55,225 bases of DNA from Ignavibacteria bacterium RIFOXYB12_FULL_35_14 (GCA_001803045.1 MHAR01000085.1:1-55225), one strand, 5' to 3'. Shown: positions 9,577 to 19,479, numbered from the stretch's first letter. Numbers and translations are program-made. The notes: generated from the sequence alone by a model not told the origin.

Positions 9577-11403
9577 TTACGGCGCTAATTTCTTGCTTTC
9601 CTTCCACGGTAAAAACCACTCTGTAAATGGAAGTGCCATTGGAACTGCATTTATCCGCCCGCCAAAACCCATGTATCGATAAACAAGCATATTTAGATCC
9701 GAAACCAAAATTGTATTCAAAAGCTTTTCGTCGATTGACACACCATATTTATTAGCAAGCTTTACTGTGTAATCTATAAAAAATTTGCTTAACTTTTTAT
9801 AAGCTAAATTCTTCCTAATATCTTCCTTAGATTCTTCAAAAGGCAAGGATGTATCAATGCCGGTTTCTCTTTTACCAATTAGCTTAAAAACAGAATAACC
9901 TTCGGACAGCGTAGTTGGTCCGTAAACTTCACCAATGTTCATTTGTGCAGCTATTCTTCCAATATCGCCGTACATTGTTACGGGAAAGAATCCGAATTCT
10001 CCTCCATTATTTCTTGTCCAAGTTCTTTTAGTGTGAAGAGAAGCAAGTATACGAAACTCAGCACCACGCTCTAGGTCAGATAAGACAGATTCAATTACTT
10101 CAAGACTATCGGTAAGAATTTCCAAAATGTTCACTTCCATTAGCGAACTATTTCCGATAGAATTTCTATTAGAATAATAATCGTAAATTTCTGTGTCGCT
10201 GATTTTAACAGAATCAAGAAGCATGTTTTTAAGAATCTTTGCCAGGTAATTATTCTTCCACATTGAGGTTGACCTTTTAACTTCGTGTAAATTTTGAAGT
10301 CCTCGTCTGTAGCCTTCACGGGCTAATAATTCCTGCTCAATAAATGTTTTAACTCTATCACTTAGCTTTGCAGCAAGAACTTTAGGATTAACATTTGCAG
10401 AATAGAAACCATCAAAAATAAATTCGCGTAAGAATTGCTTAACCGAAATTGGATCTTCATCAAATTTTATGAATGACATTTTGAGAGTATCGTATCCCAA
10501 ATCCCTTTCTATTTTCAACAAATCATTAACATCGATATAAATATTTTCACTATCCGGGATTGAATTTGAAATTTTTTTTTCGTTAAGTGATGCCGTAACC
10601 TTATCTGCAATACTCCAAAATATTACTGCATCTGTTTTTACTTCTCTACCACTAAAAATTTGACCGTAAAACTCATTATAATATTTATCTGTTTTTCTTT
10701 GCTTAATTATTTCCTCAACATTCATTAAAGCCTGATCGCGTTTCTCAAATACTGCCGGTTCTTTTTTCAAAAGTTTAAAGATCAGCCAGCCCGAACTTGA
10801 TTTGACTGGAAATGTAAAATCACCATCGTTAAAATTATAAACAATATCCTCAACTTGTTCCTTTAACTCGCCATATTTTACTTGGATTGGAGGTAAACTA
10901 GAATGTGTAATGCTTTTCGCCGAATCAAAAGTAATTCCATTTTTTAAGAGATAAAAGATTTCTGCTGCCGATGCAGAATCCGTAAAGTGAAGTACATCCA
11001 AATCGAGAACAAAGTATATCCTTTTCAGCCCTTCTAGCTTTTCTTCCCCGGATAGTTTTATCTTATCGCTAATTTCAATTTTGTAAAGAGCATCCCGCAC
11101 AAACATTTTTTCAATCGCCTTAAAAGTAATCTGCATAATGTCTGAAGTATCGAATTTCAGTTCTTCCGCTTCAATAGCCCAAAGTTTTTCGGCAATCAGA
11201 GAATAAAGCAAATCGCTCTTTTTTTGTTCAAGATCTTTTTTAGCTCCAGCACTTACCTGCGGAATCAGCTCAAATCTCTGCTGAAACTCATCGGTAGTTA
11301 TTCCGGATGAACCTATTTTCACCAAAAGACTATCGCCAGAAGCTAAGATTCTTGCAGACGTTAGAGTGAATAAGATGAAAAAATTGAAATGATGAAACTT
11401 CAT
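9577..11403 (-). CDS. Periplasmic SurA/PpiD-like peptidyl-prolyl isomerase
   Basis: A 608-residue foldase-type protein. It has a signal peptide (to about residue 22), a chaperone-like helical N-domain, and a PpiC-type rotamase domain around residues 430-530 (LMEVNILEI, GGEFGFFPV, GEVYGPTTLSEGYSVFKLIG). An earlier region (~130-220; YGELKEQV, FPVKSSSGWLIFKLL) looks like a second, degenerate parvulin domain, as in SurA. It probably helps fold outer-membrane proteins. It lies 27 bp downstream of the membrane methyltransferase-like gene in the rpoN operon. Confidence 0.8.
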   Translation of the reverse strand: MKFHHFNFFILFTLTSARILASGDSLLVKIGSSGITTDEFQQRFELIPQVSAGAKKDLEQKKSDLLYSLIAEKLWAIEAEELKFDTSDIMQITFKAIEKMFVRDALYKIEISDKIKLSGEEKLEGLKRIYFVLDLDVLHFTDSASAAEIFYLLKNGITFDSAKSITHSSLPPIQVKYGELKEQVEDIVYNFNDGDFTFPVKSSSGWLIFKLLKKEPAVFEKRDQALMNVEEIIKQRKTDKYYNEFYGQIFSGREVKTDAVIFWSIADKVTASLNEKKISNSIPDSENIYIDVNDLLKIERDLGYDTLKMSFIKFDEDPISVKQFLREFIFDGFYSANVNPKVLAAKLSDRVKTFIEQELLAREGYRRGLQNLHEVKRSTSMWKNNYLAKILKNMLLDSVKISDTEIYDYYSNRNSIGNSSLMEVNILEILTDSLEVIESVLSDLERGAEFRILASLHTKRTWTRNNGGEFGFFPVTMYGDIGRIAAQMNIGEVYGPTTLSEGYSVFKLIGKRETGIDTSLPFEESKEDIRKNLAYKKLSKFFIDYTVKLANKYGVSIDEKLLNTILVSDLNMLVYRYMGFGGRINAVPMALPFTEWFLPWKESKKLAP

Positions 11404-11430
11404 TAATAGATAACGAACATGAGAAATATT

Positions 11431-12057
11431 TTAAGCCCTAAAAATTTTAATTGGAATTATTCTCGGAACAAATTTTTGATACCTGGTATATGCTTCACCA
11501 TATTTTTCTATAAGCCTTTTTTCCTCGAAAACAGATCCGATATAAAAGTACACGACAAAAATAACAACAATTATGAAGTAAGTTAGAGTCATTACCGGTC
11601 GCATCACCAAAAACATTATCGAGAAAAAGTAAACCGGGTGTCTGGAATATTCGTATGGGCCTTCGATTCTAAGTGTTGAACTTTCATCTAAATCATTAGA
11701 ATCGTAATTCCCAGCTCTAAATCTTTTTATTTGCGACCAACCAATAAATTCTCCCAGACTAAAATATCTGGCACTCCAAATAAACCCGATCAAACTCAAC
11801 AACCGGAAGAAAAGAATAATTAAGTCGTAGGGATTTGACAAGTTATATAGAGTAATATCGATGCGGGGAAGTGAAATATAAATTATAGCAAATGAAATCA
11901 CAGAAATAATATTGTAACCGATCCGGTAAAGGGCGATTAGATTTCCAAATCTATTTTTGAATAGCTTCTTTACTTTATTGGAAGCAAGAATTGAGTGTGA
12001 AATGCAAAATACCGATATTAGGATAATCGTAACTGCTACATCGACAGCAAGACTCAT
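11431..12057 (-). CDS. NnrU / isoprenylcysteine methyltransferase-type integral membrane protein
   Basis: A 208-residue protein with about five membrane helices. The C-terminal signature GPYEYSRHPVY...EEKRLIEKYGEAYTRY...VPRIIP is the SAM-binding and C-terminal motif of the ICMT/phospholipid N-methyltransferase/NnrU superfamily. The substrate cannot be told from sequence: lipid or prenyl-Cys methylation are both possible. Its ATG overlaps the rpoN stop (ATGA), so it is translationally coupled to sigma-54. Confidence 0.75.
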   Translation of the reverse strand: MSLAVDVAVTIILISVFCISHSILASNKVKKLFKNRFGNLIALYRIGYNIISVISFAIIYISLPRIDITLYNLSNPYDLIILFFRLLSLIGFIWSARYFSLGEFIGWSQIKRFRAGNYDSNDLDESSTLRIEGPYEYSRHPVYFFSIMFLVMRPVMTLTYFIIVVIFVVYFYIGSVFEEKRLIEKYGEAYTRYQKFVPRIIPIKIFRA

Positions 12058-13502
12058 GCTAATTGCTTGCGCAGCCTTGCAATCGGAAGCCTTAACTGTT
12101 CTCTATACTTTGCAACAGTTCTGCGTGCAATGTGAATTCCCTCTTCGTTTAAAATTTCCGCAAGCCTATCATCGCTGTATGGAGCAGATTTGTCTTCGGA
12201 TTCCATAAGCTCTTTCAAACGTTCTTTAATATGCTTGTTCGATACTTCTTCACCTGAATCCGTTATTAGACCTTCGCTAAAAAAATATTTTAATTCATGA
12301 ATTCCCATCGGGCTTTGAACATATTTTCCGTTCACTACTCGGCTTATGGTTGAAATATCCATCTGAATTTCTTCAGCGATATCTTTGTATATCATTGGTT
12401 TAAGAAGTTTAGGGCCGCTGTCAAAAAATTCATACTGCTTTTCAACTATTGCCTGCATAATTCGCATTAGTGTATCACGTCTCTGTTGAATACATGCAAT
12501 AAACCATTTTGCTGATTCAAACTTTTCACGCAAAAACTTGTATGTGTTTTTTTCCCGTGGATTTTTTTTATTTTTTTTATTGTTCTTAAACATTTCAAGA
12601 TAAGTTCGGCTAATTGTAACCGAAGGCAAGCTTTTATCATTCAACGTTATCACAAAACTGTCATCAAGTTTCTCGATGATAAAATCGGGAGAAATTTGAT
12701 TCATCTGAACTGAATCTATGTTGCCTTCACCGGGCTTCGGATTAAGCCTGTGAATGAGGTTGAATGTTTCCTTTAAACTTTCATCTGTCAGGTTCATCTT
12801 TTGTTTGATTATCTCGAATCGTCTTTTGGTAAAATCATCAAAGTGATTTACAAGCAGTTCATCTGCCAAGTATTTATAGTAAGGATCAAAATCCAAATTA
12901 CGAAGCTGAACTAATAAACATTCCTGTAAATTTCTTGAGGCAACCCCAACCGGGTCGAATTTTTGCATTTTTTTCAAAAGCTTTTCAGCTTCATTTAAGG
13001 AAATATCAATATGCTCGAACATAGACAGTTCTTTTAGAATTTCATTTAAATCTCTCTTTAGATAGCCGTCTTCATCGAGGTTTCCAATGACTTCCTCTCC
13101 GAGTCTGTAAAGATCCTCATCAAGATTAAGCATTTGCAGTTGCTGTGTGAGGTGTTCGCTAAGGGATTCTCTCTGCTCTGCAATTGGATGAAACACTTCC
13201 TCATCATTACTTCTATTGACTCGATCAGCATCCCGATCGTAGTCATTCATAAAATCTTCAAGTTCAAATTCCTCTTTATCGTTGTCGGAATATTCATCAG
13301 CAGCTTCATCAGAGTTGTCTTTTTCCTGTTCCTGTACTTCTGAATCGCCATCAGTGAGTTCTTCAAGAATTGGATTAATCTCAAGCTCGGTTTTAATTCT
13401 TTGTTCAAGAGCAAGGGTATTTAACTGTAACAGCTTTTGATACTGAATTTGCTGTGGTGACAGCTTCTGCTGCTGCGAGAGCCTTTGACTTAGTGATAGC
13501 AT
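12054..13502 (-). CDS. rpoN: RNA polymerase sigma-54 factor
   Basis: Sigma-54 directs polymerase to -24/-12 promoters and needs AAA+ activators such as the CHASE2 protein at 4763-7219. The Gln/Leu-rich region I (QRLSQQQKLSPQQIQYQKLL) binds activators. An acidic region II, the core-binding domain and a helix-turn-helix (DISTISRVVNGKYVQSPMG) follow, with the RpoN box ARRTVAKYRE at residues 459-468. The 482 residues match the family. It starts 1 bp after the DUF3109 gene and overlaps the next gene by 4 bp. Confidence 0.97.
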   Translation of the reverse strand: MLSLSQRLSQQQKLSPQQIQYQKLLQLNTLALEQRIKTELEINPILEELTDGDSEVQEQEKDNSDEAADEYSDNDKEEFELEDFMNDYDRDADRVNRSNDEEVFHPIAEQRESLSEHLTQQLQMLNLDEDLYRLGEEVIGNLDEDGYLKRDLNEILKELSMFEHIDISLNEAEKLLKKMQKFDPVGVASRNLQECLLVQLRNLDFDPYYKYLADELLVNHFDDFTKRRFEIIKQKMNLTDESLKETFNLIHRLNPKPGEGNIDSVQMNQISPDFIIEKLDDSFVITLNDKSLPSVTISRTYLEMFKNNKKNKKNPREKNTYKFLREKFESAKWFIACIQQRRDTLMRIMQAIVEKQYEFFDSGPKLLKPMIYKDIAEEIQMDISTISRVVNGKYVQSPMGIHELKYFFSEGLITDSGEEVSNKHIKERLKELMESEDKSAPYSDDRLAEILNEEGIHIARRTVAKYREQLRLPIARLRKQLA

Positions 13503-13503
13503 T

Positions 13504-14073
13504 CTACTTTCCGATCATTTCCTTTAATTTTGAATACCAGTTTTTACTATAACGCCTTGTTAAAGCATCCTTACAAAAATCAATTAGATTTATATTTTCT
13601 TTGATTCCTTTTTCAAGTGCGGACGAACATTCCGAGAACTCTTCATATCGTAAAACATCTCCGCCAAACTTTGATACCCTGATCGGGAATAAGTGACAAG
13701 ATATGGGTTTGGGAAAATTTGTTTTACCTTCAACATAAGCTTTCTCCAAAGAACATTTCGCTACACCATTTTCAAAAAAAGCAAATATACATTCTTTATT
13801 ATTTATGCTGCTGACTAATAACTCGCCGTTTTTATTCTCAAAAAATCCATCTTTCTCTAACTTGTTAAGATGACTTTCCGTTAAATAGATTTTTACGGCC
13901 GTAAGCGAATCCTGAATTTGACCTATCTCATCATCTAAGAGAGGTGCGCCATATTCACTCTCTAAAGTACAGCAAGCGCCCTTACACTTTCCTAAATCAC
14001 AAGCAAATTTCGTGTCAATTAATTTCTGCCTCAAAATTACGTCTTTTACAACAATATTGTAATTTCTATACAT
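13504..14073 (-). CDS. DUF3109 family Cys-rich protein
   Basis: About 189 residues from ATG 14073; a longer frame reaching 14118 (MISYRFCYF...) is less likely to be the start. The Cys pattern CDLGKCKGACC, then ECIFAF, AKCSLEKAY, ISCHLFP and FSECSSA is typical of the DUF3109 (YkgJ-like) family, thought to bind a metal or Fe-S centre. The biochemical role is unknown. It is the first gene of the rpoN operon. Confidence 0.85.
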   Translation of the reverse strand: MYRNYNIVVKDVILRQKLIDTKFACDLGKCKGACCTLESEYGAPLLDDEIGQIQDSLTAVKIYLTESHLNKLEKDGFFENKNGELLVSSINNKECIFAFFENGVAKCSLEKAYVEGKTNFPKPISCHLFPIRVSKFGGDVLRYEEFSECSSALEKGIKENINLIDFCKDALTRRYSKNWYSKLKEMIGK

Positions 14074-14329
14074 TGGAATAATTTTTGTGGAAAAATAACA
14101 AAATCGGTATGAAATCAAAAGAAATTCTGTTCTTCCTTAAAAAAAGTGAATGAAATCCATTGAAAATGATGTTACTCCGGAATCGCTTTCACTTTCATAA
14201 TTGATAGAACTTTAACAAATTTACCTGCGCAAAATTCAATTTTTTCAATTTTAGGCAAATTGCAGTATAAATGTACCCTCGACTATCTCCCAAAAACTGG
14301 TTTTTTATCTATGAAGGTAAGATTAGAAA

Positions 14330-15271
14330 ATGAAAAGGATCACAGTCGTTGCATTGGGAGGAAATGCACTTCTTCGTGGAAGCGAGACCGGCACAATTCA
14401 GCAGCAAGAAAAAAATACATACGATACTTGTAAAAATCTAATTAACATAATAAATAAAGATTACGGTTTAGTGATCACTCACGGCAATGGTCCGCAGATA
14501 GGAAATATTCTTCTAAGGAATGAAGCAGGCTATGAAAGTTATAAAATTCCGAAAATGCCGATAGATATTTGTGTTGCTGATTCGCAGGGTGGAATTGGCT
14601 ATATGATTGAACGACAGATGAAAAATATTTTAAGAGAAAATAAAATTAGGAAGAATGTAATTACGATTGTAACTGAAGTGCTTGTTGATATAAATGATCA
14701 GGCATTTAAGGAACCAACAAAACCTGTCGGAAAATATTATCTGAAAGAAGAAGCTGATCTTTTGGCAAGAGCTAATAATTGGATGTTCACGGAGGATTCT
14801 AGAAAAAGAGGCTGGAGAAGAATAGTTGCTTCACCAAAACCCATTGATATTCTTGGTAAAAAAATCATTAAAGATTTAGTAAGCAAAGGAAACATAGTAA
14901 TTGCTGTAGGCGGCGGTGGTGTTCCCGTTTACTTAGATCAAAATAAAAATTTACAGGGGATTGAAGCCGTAATTGACAAGGATTTAGCATCATCACTTTT
15001 AGCCACTGAAATCGGCGCAGAGTGCTTGTATATTCTAACAGATGTTCCAAAAGTTTATATAAATTTCCATAAGCCAAATCAAATGGCGCTTGATAAATTA
15101 AATGTTGATGATGCAAAAAAATATTACGATGAAGAGCAGTTCTCCGCCGGAAGTATGGGTCCAAAAATATTGTCTGCCATCAGTTTTTTAATCAATGGCG
15201 GAAAAGAATGCATTATAACAGAAGCATCAGAATTAAATAACCCGAAAAGCGGAACGGTGATTACGAAATGA
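14330..15271 (+). CDS. arcC: Carbamate kinase
   Basis: Converts carbamoyl phosphate and ADP to ATP, CO2 and ammonia, or the reverse. The 313 residues carry the amino-acid-kinase fold: ALGGNALL at the N-terminus, THGNGPQIGN, GGGGVPVY, and the ending FSAGSMGPKILSA that marks carbamate kinases. It pairs with the ornithine carbamoyltransferase at 15422-16354, together forming the ATP-yielding lower half of the arginine deiminase pathway. No arginine deiminase is in the window, so citrulline or carbamoyl compounds may come from elsewhere. Confidence 0.95.
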   Translation: MKRITVVALGGNALLRGSETGTIQQQEKNTYDTCKNLINIINKDYGLVITHGNGPQIGNILLRNEAGYESYKIPKMPIDICVADSQGGIGYMIERQMKNILRENKIRKNVITIVTEVLVDINDQAFKEPTKPVGKYYLKEEADLLARANNWMFTEDSRKRGWRRIVASPKPIDILGKKIIKDLVSKGNIVIAVGGGGVPVYLDQNKNLQGIEAVIDKDLASSLLATEIGAECLYILTDVPKVYINFHKPNQMALDKLNVDDAKKYYDEEQFSAGSMGPKILSAISFLINGGKECIITEASELNNPKSGTVITK

Positions 15272-15273
15272 AA

Positions 15274-15365
15274 TCAATAGCACACTGAAGACACAGATAC
15301 GACTGATTTGCGCTGATTTAAATATGTACTAATCTGCTGAATCAGTGTCATCTACGTGCCATTGA
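15274..15365. repeat. Short palindromic repeat, copy A (inverted relative to 22012-22104)
   Basis: About 92 bp with terminal inverted repeats TCAATAG / CCATTGA. The reverse complement of the copy at 22012-22104 matches along the whole length (CACAGATRCGACTGATTT, AATCAGTGTCATCT, GTGCCATTGA). It begins 3 bp after the arcC stop and is non-coding. Similar AATCAGCG/GTGTCATC repeats are scattered through many bacterial genomes, and I read it as a MITE-like element. Confidence 0.8.
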
Positions 15366-15421
15366 CTAATTCTGTAATCCTTAAAAAACAATAATAGTAT
15401 TCATTTTTTGGAGATATTAAA

Positions 15422-16354
15422 ATGGCAGTTAACATGCAGAGCAAAGATCTAATTTCAATCCATGATCTCACTCTCGAGGAAGTCAATCAAATATTTGAAG
15501 TGAGCAAAACTTTAAAACAAAAACAATTGATAGGTGAACCACATCGAGTGCTTGAAGGCAAAACTCTCGGAATGATCTTCACAAAACCTTCTACCAGAAC
15601 AAGAATTTCTTTTGAAACGGGAATCTATCAGCTTGGTGGAATTGGTATGTACTTTGGTCCGAACGATCTTCAATTGGGCAGAAGCGAGTCAATTTCTGAT
15701 ACAGCAAAAGTTTTATCCCGTTACTTAGACGGAATCATGATCCGCACTTTTGCCCATCAAGATGTAGTTGATTTGGCAGACGGTGCTTCAATTCCAGTAA
15801 TTAACGGACTCACCGATCTGCTTCATCCGTGTCAAGTTCTTGCCGATCTTTTTACAATCCTTGAGAAAAAAGGAAAGCTGAAAGGACTAAAGCTTGCATA
15901 CATCGGCGATGGTAACAACATGGCTCATAGCTTACTAAATGGCTGTTCAAAAGTTGGAATGCATATTTCGATCGCTTCACCTTCGGGTTACAAACCCAAT
16001 ACAGAAATTGTGAACAATGCAAAAAAGAATGCAAAGTACATGGGAAGTAAAGTCGAGATATTTGATGACCCAGTTAAAGCTGTTAGAAACGCTGACATAG
16101 TTTATACAGATGTTTGGGCAAGCATGGGACAAGAAGCCGAAGCTGCTGAAAGAAGAAAAAAATTCATGAAATACCAAGTTAATCCGAAGTTGGTCAAGAA
16201 TGCAAAGGATGATTATCTGTTCATGCATTGTCTGCCTGCTCATCGCGGAGATGAAGTTGTAAACGAAGTTGCAGACTCTCCCAACTCAGTTATATTTGAT
16301 GAAGCGGAGAATCGTTTGCATGTTCAAAAAGCAATCATGGCGTTGGTGATGTAG
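15422..16354 (+). CDS. argF: Ornithine carbamoyltransferase
   Basis: Joins carbamoyl phosphate and ornithine to citrulline, or runs in reverse in catabolism. Carbamoyl-phosphate motif STRTR at 57-61; HPCQ at 135-138; FMHCLPAHRG with the ornithine-side Cys toward the C-terminus; 310 residues as expected. GGAG lies eight bases before the ATG. It shares strand and neighbourhood with carbamate kinase, so a catabolic or citrulline-handling role is plausible; no other arginine genes are present to settle this. Confidence 0.95.
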   Translation: MAVNMQSKDLISIHDLTLEEVNQIFEVSKTLKQKQLIGEPHRVLEGKTLGMIFTKPSTRTRISFETGIYQLGGIGMYFGPNDLQLGRSESISDTAKVLSRYLDGIMIRTFAHQDVVDLADGASIPVINGLTDLLHPCQVLADLFTILEKKGKLKGLKLAYIGDGNNMAHSLLNGCSKVGMHISIASPSGYKPNTEIVNNAKKNAKYMGSKVEIFDDPVKAVRNADIVYTDVWASMGQEAEAAERRKKFMKYQVNPKLVKNAKDDYLFMHCLPAHRGDEVVNEVADSPNSVIFDEAENRLHVQKAIMALVM

Positions 16355-16438
16355 TTCATGCATACAAGTTTAGAAATGAAGATTTTTTTTGCTAAATCAA
16401 TTTTGAATTTCTTTATGATTCTGAAAATTTGATAGGGT

Positions 16439-16560
16439 AATAAGGTTGCGTTTCTTGGACTTTTATAATTACTAAGGTTAAACAAAATGTAAATATGGTT
16501 TTGTAATGACTAACCTTAGTAACTAATTGAATGCCAGTTTATTAAACCTTATCATCTTAT
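16439..16560. repeat. Nested inverted repeat, copy 1
   Basis: An inner palindrome (TTACTAAGGTTA at 16469-16480 against TAACCTTAGTAA at 16511-16522) sits inside an outer one (AATAAGGTT at 16439-16447 against AACCTTAT at 16545-16552). The same words, in the same nesting, occur at 37949-38095. It fills most of the 236-bp space between argF and the SDR gene; no coding frame is evident. Confidence 0.65.
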
Positions 16561-16590
16561 ATTTATCCGTTAATCTTACTTAATAAATCA

Positions 16591-17358
16591 ATGAATCTAT
16601 TAAACAAAACTATCCTCATCACCGGTGCATCGAGCGGTATTGGCTATGAACTTGCCAGACAGCTTGCCGCAGAAAAATGTAAACTCATTCTACTTGCAAG
16701 GAGAAAAGAAATTCTGGATTCGTTTACAGAAAAAATAAAATCTAGCAACACCATACTCACCTACCAATGCGATGTTCGAAATAAATGTGAGGTTGAAAAT
16801 GTATTTGACGATATCCGGAAAAAGATGGATCACATAGATATTGCGATTCTAAATTCCGGTGTGGGTCTTAAAGCATCTGTAGAAAATTTTGATTCAAAAC
16901 TTGCCGATGAATCGTTTGAAGTTAATGTATTAGGGCTGATTTATTGTGTTGAGGAGCTTCTCAAGGATTTTATACCAAGAAAAAGCGGAATCATTGCCGG
17001 GGTATCCAGCATTGCCGATGTGAGAGGATTTCCCATGAATGGATTTTATTGTGCAAGCAAAGCCGCAGCCTCTGTTTTTCTGGAAAGCATTCGAGTAGAA
17101 TTAAAAAGACATAATGTTAAGATCATAACCGTTCGCCCGGGATTTGTGACAACTCCAATGATAGCAAAGAATAAATTTAAGATGCCGTTTTTAATGAAAG
17201 CTGACAAAGCTGCCGGCATTATCGTCCGGGGAATAAAAAAAGAGAGGAAAATAATTCAATTTCCAATCGGTACAGTTATATGGGGAAAATTGATAAAAGT
17301 ATTGCCTAATTTTATTTTTGATTTTATATTTTCGAAGCAAATACCGTATGAAAAATAA
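16591..17358 (+). CDS. Short-chain dehydrogenase/reductase
   Basis: A classical NAD(P)-dependent SDR of 255 residues. Cofactor motif TGASSGIG (11-18), ARRK after the second strand suggesting NADP preference, and catalytic Ser139/140, Tyr153 and Lys157 (YCASK). The NAG motif is NSG (88-90). Substrate unknown. A hydrophobic C-terminus (IFDFIFSKQIPYEK) may bring it to the membrane, as in related DltE-like enzymes. It is closely followed by a TPR lipoprotein gene. Confidence 0.88.
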   Translation: MNLLNKTILITGASSGIGYELARQLAAEKCKLILLARRKEILDSFTEKIKSSNTILTYQCDVRNKCEVENVFDDIRKKMDHIDIAILNSGVGLKASVENFDSKLADESFEVNVLGLIYCVEELLKDFIPRKSGIIAGVSSIADVRGFPMNGFYCASKAAASVFLESIRVELKRHNVKIITVRPGFVTTPMIAKNKFKMPFLMKADKAAGIIVRGIKKERKIIQFPIGTVIWGKLIKVLPNFIFDFIFSKQIPYEK

Positions 17359-17377
17359 AAATGAAAGGAATGCCGTT

Positions 17378-18538
17378 ATGAAAAATTTCTTTCTGCCTAT
17401 CAAAAACATAGTGTCAATATCTCTTTATCCTGTGCTGTTTCTTAATCTTTATCTTAATCTTCATCTTTTAACCGGCTGCTCCCTTTCCAGCCAATACATT
17501 TCGGAGGGTCTTGAGCTATACGATTCCACTTATTACAAAGAAGCTGAGCAGAAATTTCTTGAAGCAATCGCAGAAGACTCATCTTCAGCCGAAGCATTTT
17601 TTCATCTTGGTAGAACCAGAAGTCAGCTTCAATCATATCGTTCAGCAGTTGAAGACTTTTCAAAAACGATAGAACTCGATCCCGAAAACTCTGAAGCATA
17701 TCTTAACCGGGCAATTATCTACATAGAGTTAGAAGAGAGGCGAAAAGCTTTAGATGATTTAAATTCTTCAATTGAACTGAACAATCAAAGTTACACTGCA
17801 TTTTTCAACAGGGCATATCTTAAAGCTGAAATGGGAGATTATGAGGGTTCGCTTCTCGATTACGATGAAGCAATTAGCCTGAATCCGGATGATCCAAAAG
17901 CATATGTGAATAGAGGAAATGTTAAGGGACTTCTTAAAGATCATCAAGGCGCGATAGAGGATTTTACAAAATCGTTGGAATTTGATTCAACCAATGTTCA
18001 AGCTTATTTGAACAGAGCGAACGATCGTGTGCTTGCAGAGGATTATGAAGGAGCTATCGCAGATTTTACAGAAGTGATAAAACAAAATCTACAGAACATC
18101 GATGCAATTATTCGAAGAGGTGATCTATACTTCAGGCTGGAAAAATATGATGATGCAAATACGGATTTATCCGCAGTTTTGAAAGCAAATCCGAAGAATA
18201 CCGATGCGCTGATGCTCAGGGGCGATATTAAAGCAAAGCAGCAAAAAAATAAGGAAGCAATCGAGGACTACGCAAAAGTAATTAAACTTGATTCCAAATC
18301 GAGCGAAGCGTATTTCAAGCGCGGTAAAATTTTATTGGACACGAAAAAGTATGACTCTGCGATAAAAGATTTTTCAGAGATGATAAAGCTGAATCCCAAA
18401 GACGGAAGGGCTTACCACTCACGAGGACTTGCAAAGCTAAAGCTTAAAAAGAAAAAAGATGCCTGTAAAGATTTGAAGAAAGCCGGTGAGCTTGGCTACT
18501 TTGATGCTTATGCAGATATAAAGAAGTATTGCAAGTAA
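17378..18538 (+). CDS. TPR-repeat lipoprotein
   Basis: About 386 residues from ATG 17378, chosen because AAAGGA lies eight bases upstream; longer in-frame starts (for example 17348) would overlap the SDR gene. A long hydrophobic leader ends in LTGC, a lipobox, so the protein is probably lipid-anchored. The rest is nine to ten tandem tetratricopeptide repeats (A...LDP.NSEAYLNRA...). TPR arrays bind protein partners; none is indicated here. The DNA is itself repetitive in consequence. Confidence 0.85.
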   Translation: MKNFFLPIKNIVSISLYPVLFLNLYLNLHLLTGCSLSSQYISEGLELYDSTYYKEAEQKFLEAIAEDSSSAEAFFHLGRTRSQLQSYRSAVEDFSKTIELDPENSEAYLNRAIIYIELEERRKALDDLNSSIELNNQSYTAFFNRAYLKAEMGDYEGSLLDYDEAISLNPDDPKAYVNRGNVKGLLKDHQGAIEDFTKSLEFDSTNVQAYLNRANDRVLAEDYEGAIADFTEVIKQNLQNIDAIIRRGDLYFRLEKYDDANTDLSAVLKANPKNTDALMLRGDIKAKQQKNKEAIEDYAKVIKLDSKSSEAYFKRGKILLDTKKYDSAIKDFSEMIKLNPKDGRAYHSRGLAKLKLKKKKDACKDLKKAGELGYFDAYADIKKYCK

Positions 18539-18554
18539 AAACTAATTGAATAGA

Positions 18555-18608
18555 CCCGACTTTCAAGTCAGGGTATATAATACCGAAAGAAACGTGGGCT
18601 TTAGCCCA
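18555..18608. terminator. Two hairpins between the TPR gene and the WYL gene
   Basis: CCCGACTT-TC-AAGTCAGGG at 18555-18573 and TGGGCTTTAGCCCA at 18595-18608. They could stop transcription from the TPR gene, insulating the downstream WYL operon, but neither is followed by a strong T-run. They may be scattered genomic repeats instead. Confidence 0.45.
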
Positions 18609-18627
18609 AACTTCACAATAGAAATAC

Positions 18628-19446
18628 ATGACTAAAACGTACAATAATGAATCGCTTCGCAGATTTGAGCTTCTAGCACGAATCTTAAATGGGGAAGCAA
18701 TTACCAAAAATCAAGCTGCCGATGATTACAACGTTGAGGAGATAACCATAAGTCGTGATTTACAATTTTTCAGATCTCTTGGAATTGAAGCACTCAGCAG
18801 AAAAAATGGGATAGAAATTTTCAATAAAGTTAAAAATGAGCATTTAATCAGCTTTGCGTCCGAGTATTTCGCTCTAAAAATGAATTCCGATTATTTTACT
18901 AAATCAGTAAAAGTATTCTCAAAAGTTGATAAGTGCTTTTACCAGCAAATTGTGCTGCTAACAAAAGCAATTCAAGAGTCTCAAGTAGTTAAAATAACTT
19001 ATCAACGTCTTTCTGATGATGAAATAAAAAGCTACACCCTTCAACCTCTTCGCTTAGTTGAAAGTAATAACAATTGGATACTTCATGCGATTAAGAAAGA
19101 CGAGATAATACTTCAATTATTTTATCTAAGCCGTATTATCAACTTTCAATTAATAAATAAAAAGTTTGTCATCCCAACTGAGGTTGATGAAAATAAAGAA
19201 AAATATGAGATAGTGCTAAGATTTAGTCCTGAAGTTGAGAATGAAATATATTACAAAATCTGGTTTGATGAATTTGAAATAATCAAAGACAGTGAAGGGT
19301 ATATCATTTTGAAGACAGAGCAACCAATTACAAATAGATTAGCTGCTTGGTGTGTAAGTTGGTGGGATAAAATTCGAATAACTAGTCCGATTGAGTTGGA
19401 AGCACAAATTAATCAAATGATCAAAGCCTATAAAAAGCAAAGATGA
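18628..19446 (+). CDS. WYL-domain transcriptional regulator
   Basis: A 272-residue regulator. The N-terminus is a helix-turn-helix (residues ~10-60; KNQAADDYNVEEITISRDLQ). A WYL domain follows from ~110 (VVKITYQRL...LQPLRLVESNNNWILHAI), with W150-I-L in place of W-Y-L, and a C-terminal extension. WYL proteins of this layout (BrxR/CapW type) commonly repress phage-defence operons and respond to nucleic acid or nucleotide ligands. It starts the three-gene set with the nuclease and ATPase. No clear ribosome site; the ATG is the first good start. Confidence 0.85.
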   Translation: MTKTYNNESLRRFELLARILNGEAITKNQAADDYNVEEITISRDLQFFRSLGIEALSRKNGIEIFNKVKNEHLISFASEYFALKMNSDYFTKSVKVFSKVDKCFYQQIVLLTKAIQESQVVKITYQRLSDDEIKSYTLQPLRLVESNNNWILHAIKKDEIILQLFYLSRIINFQLINKKFVIPTEVDENKEKYEIVLRFSPEVENEIYYKIWFDEFEIIKDSEGYIILKTEQPITNRLAAWCVSWWDKIRITSPIELEAQINQMIKAYKKQR

Positions 19447-19479
19447 TTTATCAATAAATTATTTCTTAATAAGAAGCTT

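Noticed and set aside
14868-15164. 98-codon antisense frame inside arcC
   Set aside because: It is a shadow of a well-supported carbamate kinase gene.
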